Below are positions 43,518-48,584 of a stretch of 48,584 nucleotides of DNA, in pieces. Each line of letters starts with the position of its first letter. Position 1 is the first letter of the stretch. Origin of the DNA: Dyadobacter crusticola DSM 16708 (GTDB lineage Bacteria; Bacteroidota; Bacteroidia; Cytophagales; Spirosomataceae); contig NZ_JNJB01000022.1 in assembly GCF_000701505.1 (NCBI RefSeq), positions 1 to 48,584 on the forward strand, written 5' to 3'. The position numbers were made by a program, and so were the translations under genes. Below the pieces are notes generated by a model. The model was not told the origin of the DNA, searched no databases, and saw only the letters and a program-made list of their open reading frames with translations.

Positions 43518-44138
43518 TTAGTATTTATTGGCCACAAGCTTAAACTGCACATCAATGCCTGGCCTGACGTACATGCCATTCGCGACGTTTTCATCGCTGG
43601 CGTAGGTTATACCCCAAAGTTTACGGTCAATGCTTGTGTCGCCGGTAACTTCAAGTCTGTCACCCGTGGCATTTATTTTTACCGCGAAACTTACCGGGTT
43701 GGTTTTACCGAGTATTGTCAGCTCACCTGCGGCCAGAGAAATACCGGGCAGGTCCGGATTGGGCGTAAGGGATTTAATCTGAAAGCTGACTTCCGGATAG
43801 GCGGCCATATGGAAAAAGTCCGGGCTTTGCAGATGGCGAACCAGCTGATGTTTTAGCTCGTCGGTTGGCAGATTGATATTGATCAAAGAAGATACCGGCA
43901 TATTAATCCGGCCGCCTGTGACCTTGCCTTTTTCATTGGCGAATAGCACGCCTGCTACTTTAATGGTCCCGTTGTTGCCACTGCCATCTTTCAAATAGCC
44001 CTTCCATTCCAATGCAGATGCCACCCCGTTCACGACGTAACGCTGTGATTTTTCATTGTCATCACAAGCTGATAGTAACAGGCAAATTATCAGCGGAGAT
44101 AAACATATACTACAGATAAATGATAAATAGTTTTTCAC
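43518..44138 (-). CDS. YceI-family lipoprotein
   Basis: The protein has 206 residues and a lipoprotein signal (IICLLLSACDDNE, Cys25). The YceI-type lipocalin-like barrel follows: YVVNGVASALEWKGYLKDG, GRINMPVSSLININLP, LQSPDFFHMAAYPEVSFQIKSL, AAGELTILGKTNPVSFAVKI and DRKLWGITYAS. These blocks match the YceI order in full length. YceI proteins bind isoprenoid-type lipids such as polyprenyl chains and act at the envelope. It lies 69 bp upstream of the giant beta-helix gene on the same strand and may be co-transcribed with it. Two GTTGCA half-sites lie 75-100 bp upstream, too weak to call an operator. Confidence 0.88.
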   Translation of the reverse strand: MKNYLSFICSICLSPLIICLLLSACDDNEKSQRYVVNGVASALEWKGYLKDGSGNNGTIKVAGVLFANEKGKVTGGRINMPVSSLININLPTDELKHQLVRHLQSPDFFHMAAYPEVSFQIKSLTPNPDLPGISLAAGELTILGKTNPVSFAVKINATGDRLEVTGDTSIDRKLWGITYASDENVANGMYVRPGIDVQFKLVANKY

Positions 44139-44495
44139 AAGCTTTTCAATTTCAGCAGGTTATTTTCTGCTGCAAAATTGGCAAATCTTAAAAACCAGGG
44201 CTATAAGCCATGTTGCAAACACTATAATTGATGTTGCATCATGTAAAAGGTTATGGAGAATTCTGTGTCGCGCATCTCTGAATGTCAAATGACCTCCTGC
44301 TATATAGTTGATTAAACAAACTTGAAAGCAGCATGAATAAACATATTTGAAAAGATATATGACCATGACAGGCGAAATACTAGCCAGATGATAGGGGCGC
44401 TGAGTTTAACAATCCTTCATTGATTAAGTAATTTACGAGACGCTTCACATACGAAGCAATGGTTTTCAACAAGGTTGGGTTTCCTGGCAGGTAGT
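44139..44495. other. Intergenic region between yceI-like gene and IS66 remnant
   Basis: The region holds the yceI-like promoter region with two GTTGCA half-sites (44212-44217 and 44233-44238) and an unconvincing 68-codon minus-strand frame. The left end of the IS66 element should fall near 44470-44495, but I could not identify its terminal inverted repeat. Confidence 0.4.
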
Positions 44496-46033
44496 CTAAG
44501 CGTTCTGATTCCGGAACTTAATCCAGTTATTTGGAAGCAATTTATAAAGCTCTTTATGCTTATGTGATTGGATCCTTTCAAAGACATCTTTCAGCCATTC
44601 TTTTTCATCAATGCCGTTTTTCTTGCACGTAGCCATAAATGAATACATGGCAGCTGTCATTTCGGCTGCCTGGTGAGAGCCGGCGAACAAAAATGCATTT
44701 CTTCCGATTGCCAGGGTCCTGATTACATTTTCGGCCAAGTTATTATCAATCTCAATTTGTCCATGCAATGCATACGCGCTCAGCCCTTCCCAGCGTGGTA
44801 AGGAGTAAGCTATGCTTGACCGAGTGGAATTTTAGGCGGCCGCCGCGCGGGATTACCTGCGGAAGCTGCTGGGTCATCCACTCTTTTAATTCCAAAAGAA
44901 CCGGGACCGATTCTTCCTGTCTTAACTTGGTTTTCTCTTCCCAATTCAGTCGATCTTCCCGCATCTGCTTTTCAAGCGCGTACAGTAACTGCATACGTTC
45001 GAGCACATACGTAGCCTTTTGGTGGTCGTATTTAAGAGCGTCTACGAATTTTCGAAGGGCATGGGCGATGCGCAGTAGACCAAAAGGATATCTGGATGGT
45101 TACCAAAGAGCTTTTAATAGACGGCGTACCCGTCGACCTGCAATATACCGGCGTAACCTTCCAGCATCTGTTTAGGCCCACTTTGATCACGGCCTTTCCG
45201 GTAATCAAACAGCGTCAGCTTATCACAGGGGGCATTATATCTCCACATGAAGCCTTGATGGATCCCATTTTTATAGTCTCTATCAAGCACTTTTAGAGGC
45301 GACTCATCGGCTTGTAAATACTTCTGATTGAGGACCAGCAGTTTTAAGAGCTCCCATAAAGGAATCAGATGGTGCCATCCCTTCATAATCCAATCGGAAG
45401 CTGTGAAAGCCGGAATATTTACACCCAATCGTCTGTACTTATCAATCTGCCGGTGAAGCGGAAGACCAAAAACGTACTTGTCAACAACCATTTGAGCGAT
45501 GACTGCTTCCGAAGGAATGCCTTTATCAATGACACGGTCTGGAAGTGATGCGGTTATAATGCCCTCACCATTGGCACGGGCATATTTGTAACGGATATAA
45601 CGCTTCACAAAAAACTCAGCAGGAATAAGGTCTAACACCTCAGTGACCTCTTCTCCGATGATGTTTCAGCCGGTAACGTCTTCGGTGGGTTCAATGATGA
45701 TGATCTCACGGCGCAGGTTCTCAGGAAGCAGCATTCTTCCCGTTCCCTTTCCACGTTTTTTAGCGGAGCTTTTTCCTTTACAACGTCTGCGGCTTGCTGT
45801 GAAAGTTCTTCTTGTTGCTGCTGGTCGGTTCCTAGCTCAAAGAGATCAATCTGGTTTGCATCCGTGTGGACACCTGCCAGTTTTTCATTCTTTTTGCCGA
45901 ATATATACCGCTTGTATTTATCAAGCTCAAAGTTCAGGGCCTGGATCTGTTCATCCTTTTCAGCGACTACCTTCCGATGAGCATCAAGTGCTTGTTCGTA
46001 GAGTAATTTATAGTCCGTCGCTGTATCTTCCAT
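44496..46033 (-). pseudogene. tnpC: IS66 transposase TnpC, frameshifted
   Basis: The span corresponds to about 512 codons, the normal length, but reading requires several frame changes. The N-terminus (MEDTATDYKLLYEQ, with the leucine-zipper-like QALNFELDKYKRYIFGKKNEKL) breaks near 45735. An in-frame TGA lies at 45666-45668. The catalytic core runs with DDE residues in LQADESPL and ILQVDGYA, then breaks near 45110-45060. LERMQLLYALEKQMRED follows, with a final break near 44810 before WEGLSAYALHGQIEIDNNLAENVIRTLAIGRNAFLF, which holds the catalytic Glu. All three catalytic acids survive, so decay is recent, but the protein cannot be made intact. Confidence 0.88.
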
Positions 46034-46101
46034 AACCCGAAGATACGGCCAAAAAACAGCCAAATCAAGCTTTTAAGGGGCTTTTTAGGTGAATCTCCTT
46101 C

Positions 46102-46470
46102 TTATTTTGTGACCTGATTTGCATGCTGATACCGCTTTCTGAGGCGAACCGAATCCAGCATTACGCCCTGCAAAAGAAGTGTCAGTTGCGGGGTCGCCCG
46201 GCGATGGCTGGTGATGGCTATATTTTCTGACTTCGGCCATTCAAAAGTGCCTTGTTCCAGCTTTTTAACATACATAGCAAAGCCATCCCGATCCCACTGA
46301 AGCAGACGAATCTGGTTAAGCCGTTTGCCCAGAAAAACGAAAACATCACCGCTCGATGGGTCAAAGCCCAATTCATTTCGGACCAAGCCAGCCAAACTGT
46401 ATATTCCAAAACGCATGTCCGTCGGGCTCCGGTACAGAAAGTACCGGCAGCTGTGAGATAAAGCCAGCAT
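46102..46470 (-). CDS. tnpB: IS66 accessory protein TnpB
   Basis: From the ATG at 46470 the protein has 122 residues. It carries the family blocks YFLYRSPTDMRFGIYSLAGLV, GDVFVFLGKRLNQIRLLQWDRDGFAMYVKKLEQGTFEWP. It is required with TnpA and TnpC for IS66 transposition, though its biochemical role is unclear. The start lies 1 bp beyond the tnpA stop (TAATATG), so the two are coupled. An upstream in-frame ATG at 46506 would overlap tnpA. The gene looks intact. Confidence 0.88.
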   Translation of the reverse strand: MLALSHSCRYFLYRSPTDMRFGIYSLAGLVRNELGFDPSSGDVFVFLGKRLNQIRLLQWDRDGFAMYVKKLEQGTFEWPKSENIAITSHRRATPQLTLLLQGVMLDSVRLRKRYQHANQVTK

Positions 46471-46471
46471 A

Positions 46472-46780
46472 TTAAAATACAAGCTTCCTGATAAAGGATG
46501 CATCAAGAAAACCGAATAGCTCTATACGCGCGCCCGACGGAAAGGTGATTGCTGCCAGCGCTTGTTGGGATTGTTCAATAGCCTCAGGCTCTTCACCTGG
46601 GATTTGGCTGAAACCACGAGCCGGTACCACAGCAGTTGAATTCCTGGTGCCGAACTTCTTTACCCAATAATTGAATTTATGGTATCCAATACCATTTTGA
46701 TTGCAAAAAGCCTGTTTGCTAATGCCTTGCGTCTGCCATTGACCGTATAGCTTACGCATTTTTTCAGTCTCATTTTTCAT
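46472..46780 (-). CDS. tnpA: IS66 accessory protein TnpA
   Basis: The protein has 102 residues. The N-terminal helix-turn-helix-like segment EKMRKLYGQWQTQGISKQAFCNQNGIGYHKFNYWVKKF matches the IS66 TnpA family in its Bacteroidota form. A short C-terminal beta region (ITFPSGARIELFGF) follows. It is the first gene of the IS66 operon and appears intact. Confidence 0.85.
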   Translation of the reverse strand: MKNETEKMRKLYGQWQTQGISKQAFCNQNGIGYHKFNYWVKKFGTRNSTAVVPARGFSQIPGEEPEAIEQSQQALAAITFPSGARIELFGFLDASFIRKLVF

Positions 46781-47236
46781 GAAACAAGTTTACAAACTAT
46801 ACTAATATGCTAAAAGATGGTTCTATCGGACGGATCCGAATCGCCAGGCAATACACCTTTATTGGAGCCGTATAAGAACAAAAGGTGATTAGCTGTTCAC
46901 ATTTGAAGGATGTCATATGCGACTTTAATGGGCAAGGACAATCTAGCCCTTTTTTTCCGTGCAGGCCGCAACACTGAAGTATCCAAGTTTTGCACCAATC
47001 TTATTTAGCATGAACTGTAATATCTCTTCATACGAGTGTTATCTCTCGTGGACAGTTTGTCCTGCTTCATAAATGAAACGAAGCTGTCAAAATTCGTTTT
47101 TTGTGAAGAGGGGTAATGCATTGGTATTTGTACACATACATACGACCGTACGCATGTGCACAATTTTGTGTTATATAGATTTTGTCTATTGTTTCTTGCG
47201 GCCAGGAAATCGAATGAATGCCGCTCTTTGCTGTGC
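46781..47236. other. Intergenic region between IS66 and the receiver gene
   Basis: The IS66 right end must lie within the first ~100 bp. On the minus strand a short frame ending near 46945 reads SYEEILQFMLNKIGAKLGYF; I recognise nothing in it, and it may be a remnant. No promoter or terminator could be assigned. Confidence 0.35.
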
Positions 47237-47611
47237 TTAGTACTTAGTTGTTGCAATTACCGTGGAGATCGCGGCTGCAAGCTCCTGCGGTTTAGACTGC
47301 TTGCTAATATATGCATTGGCTCCTGCCTGCAGGATGGCGTCTGCATAAACGTCTTTCGGGAAGGTCGAATAGATGAGTATGGGTAGATTTGGCTGAGTTT
47401 TGCGAAGCAACTGCATTTGCTGTTTGTATGTGTCAGAGTCTGCACCGATGTCTGTAATTATCAAATCCAGCTTGTTTGTAGATAAAATCGCCGCAGCGTC
47501 TTCAGGATTGGCAGCTTCGTGCAAAAAGTAGTCGGTCGATACTTCCGACATAAGAAACCGCATACCAATCCTTAGTAAAGTTTGTGAATCGATAAATAGT
47601 ATGTTCATCAC
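47237..47611 (-). CDS. Receiver-domain-only response regulator (NarL/LuxR-type receiver)
   Basis: The protein has 124 residues and is a complete receiver fold. NILFIDSQTLLRIGMRFL is the N-terminal strand and helix. Phospho-Asp lies in LDLIITDIGADSD (near residue 54), Ser/Thr in ILIYSTFP, and the conserved Lys in YISKQSKPQELAAAI. NarL/LuxR-type regulators normally have about 210 residues with a C-terminal LuxR helix-turn-helix; here the frame ends at the domain boundary (IATTKY). The DNA after the stop shows no clear HTH in any frame. It is either a natural single-domain regulator or a 3'-truncated gene. No histidine kinase is adjacent. Confidence 0.75.
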   Translation of the reverse strand: MMNILFIDSQTLLRIGMRFLMSEVSTDYFLHEAANPEDAAAILSTNKLDLIITDIGADSDTYKQQMQLLRKTQPNLPILIYSTFPKDVYADAILQAGANAYISKQSKPQELAAAISTVIATTKY

Positions 47612-47689
47612 ATGATTATTAAAGTTAAGATTATGTCGTCGGTGAATCAGGACAATCTGCCCAGGTGACGGAAGTATGTTTCGTCGCTG

Positions 47690-47902
47690 TCATCGGCTTA
47701 GCTCTTTGATATGATGGCTTTTGAGCCATCGCCGAAAGTGGGTTGCATTATCTGGTCTGTGATGTACAATTTTTCCATTTGTCAGTAAGATCACAAATCC
47801 GTCTGCGGTCTCAAGAAAACGTACCAGTTCCGCAGCAGAAGCAATAAAGCCATGATAGTTTTGCTCAGTACCGGGCTTCTTTTTGAAGTGGATAGATATC
47901 AT
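47690..47902 (-). CDS. Small conserved-looking protein of unknown function
   Basis: From the ATG at 47902 the protein has 70 residues (MISIHFKKKPGTEQNYHGF...). An alternative start at 47950 would add 16 residues (MNFHFLLSIGTPVISG) that look untranslated. The C-terminal part, VRFLETADGFVILLTNGKIVHHRPDNATHFRRWL, alternates strands and helices like a compact cytoplasmic domain. I recognise no family. It lies 78 bp upstream of the receiver gene on the same strand and may be in one transcript with it. Confidence 0.5.
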   Translation of the reverse strand: MISIHFKKKPGTEQNYHGFIASAAELVRFLETADGFVILLTNGKIVHHRPDNATHFRRWLKSHHIKELSR

Positions 47903-48011
47903 ACCTGAGATTACTGGAGTGCCTATGCTTAGAAGAAAATGAAAATTCATTTAAGCCCGATCTCTCGCAACCGGTTGGCTGTTCAGCCATGATCAATGTA
48001 TGCATTAAGTG

Positions 48012-48048
48012 ATAAAAATAGTCCGGCAGAGAATTTCCCTGCCGGACT
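48012..48048 (-). terminator. Rho-independent terminator of the T9SS cargo gene
   Basis: The arms AGTCCGGCAG (48020-48029) and CTGCCGGACT (48039-48048) are perfect 10-bp complements with a 9-nt loop. On the minus strand the hairpin is followed by ATTTTTATC, a U-rich tract, and begins 8 bp after the stop at 48057. Confidence 0.88.
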
Positions 48049-48056
48049 GGTAAACG

Positions 48057-48584
48057 TTACCTGGTAACGGCTACTTTGTGTGTGCTGATAGTGCCGTCAA
48101 ACAGGATCAGGGTAATCGTGTAAATTCCTTGCTGGAGCTTTGTGACGTCGATGCCTTCGGCTGACACTTTCTGGCTCTGATGGATTTTTACGCCTGATTT
48201 ATTATACATAACGAGCTGCTTGACCTGATCGAAGTTGCGTACCATAAGCCTGTCACTAACCGGATTAGGGTAGGTGGCCAGAACAAGACCTGGTTCCAGG
48301 TAAGCAGACCGGATGCCGCTATAGGAGAACGTCAGATCTTTATCGATCATTTTCAAACGGTAGTAGTTGTTACCGCCAGCTGGATTTACATCCTTGAAGG
48401 TGTACTCAACCGCACTAGCGCTTTCGCCTTGCGCCACCACCGAACCGATCGTTTCCCATTGCTTACCAGAAAGGCTACGCTGGATTTCGAAACGGTCACT
48501 GTTTGATTCAGCCGTCGTCTTCCAGGTCAGTACTGCAACTTTCTCAACTGCTTTTGCATCGAAGCTTACCAATGTCACTGGTAG
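48057..48584 (-). CDS. C-terminal part of a T9SS-exported protein (5' end outside window)
   Basis: The frame is open to the window's edge, where LPVTLVSFDAKAVEKVAVLTW begins the FN3-like domain that commonly precedes T9SS sorting signals (compare LPVKLVSFTGKF in the giant beta-helix protein). It continues SDRFEIQRSLSGKQWETIGSV and NNYYRLKMIDKDLTFSYS. The type A sorting domain follows: LATYPNPVSDRLMVRNFD...GIYTITLILFDGTISTHKVAV. The cargo domain lies outside the window, so the function is unknown. Confidence 0.85.
   Translation of the reverse strand, partial: LPVTLVSFDAKAVEKVAVLTWKTTAESNSDRFEIQRSLSGKQWETIGSVVAQGESASAVEYTFKDVNPAGGNNYYRLKMIDKDLTFSYSGIRSAYLEPGLVLATYPNPVSDRLMVRNFDQVKQLVMYNKSGVKIHQSQKVSAEGIDVTKLQQGIYTITLILFDGTISTHKVAVTR

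Larger units (their letters stand above)
44496..46780 (-). mobile_element. IS66-family insertion sequence, decayed
   Basis: The three-gene order tnpA-tnpB-tnpC on the minus strand is the hallmark of IS66 elements. tnpA and tnpB appear intact while tnpC is disrupted. The limits given are the outer gene ends; terminal inverted repeats and the target duplication were not located, so the true element extends somewhat beyond both ends. Confidence 0.85.

Noticed and set aside
44212..44238. Two GTTGCA half-sites upstream of the YceI-like gene as another operator
   Set aside because: Neither has a matching TGCAAC partner at 3-bp spacing, and no -7 box overlaps them; kept only as a weak note.
44160..44366. 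68-codon minus-strand ORF upstream of the YceI-like gene
   Set aside because: It lies in the promoter region, is rich in rare-looking Cys/His/Phe runs, and shows no recognisable domain.
44768..45175. 135-codon plus-strand ORF inside IS66
   Set aside because: It is antisense to the frameshifted transposase, whose motifs are clear.

Overview
The window looks like chromosome from a Bacteroidota bacterium of the Cytophagales type (Dyadobacter/Spirosoma-like; this is inferred from protein style, not from a marker gene). Supporting signs are SusC/SusD pairs, FecR-controlled ECF sigma factors, hybrid two-component systems, type IX secretion (T9SS) C-terminal sorting domains, LytS/LytTR pairs and Bacteroidota-type -7 promoter boxes (TAnnTTTG). 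No rRNA, tRNA or CRISPR array was seen.

Layout. 1-2.2 kb: end of a Crp/Fnr regulator, a small barrel protein, a truncated NAD-epimerase and a decayed mobilisation module (mobC plus the first codons of a relaxase). 2.4-6.8 kb: an outer-membrane receptor divergent from a LytS-type kinase/LytTR regulator pair. 7.1-16.2 kb: an ECF sigma/FecR/SusC/SusD uptake locus with a calcineurin-like phosphoesterase and a second, truncated one; this probably acquires a phosphorylated substrate. 16.0-17.6 kb: a scrapyard of broken genes around one intact VOC protein. 17.7-25.6 kb: a five-gene minus-strand operon resembling the hmu haem-acquisition locus (TonB receptor, membrane protein, ExbB-like channel, DUF2149-like protein, exported CobN-like HmuS). 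25.8-28.5 kb: a second scrapyard (efflux adaptor, M1-like peptidase, TonB receptor, MerC and a possible EtfA fragment).

28.9-33.1 kb: three exported proteins in a row: a T9SS-secreted protein with a papain-like Cys/His pair, a lipoprotein that repeats its C-terminal helical region, and a beta-propeller lipoprotein. 33.3-44.1 kb: a one-protein hybrid two-component regulator, a very large T9SS beta-helix protein with nearly identical ~990-bp internal repeats, and a YceI-like lipoprotein. 44.5-46.8 kb: a decayed IS66 element. 46.8-48.6 kb: a receiver-only regulator, a small unknown protein and the C-terminus of another T9SS cargo protein.

The most interesting signals are (i) one operator, TGCAAC-N3-GTTGCA, overlapping -7 promoter boxes at the hmu-like operon, a TonB receptor remnant and merC, including a perfect 39-bp palindrome; (ii) the hmu-like operon lying between two belts of broken genes, several of them convergent pairs cut at one shared junction; and (iii) the 28.9-33.1 kb exported trio with its duplicated helical domain.
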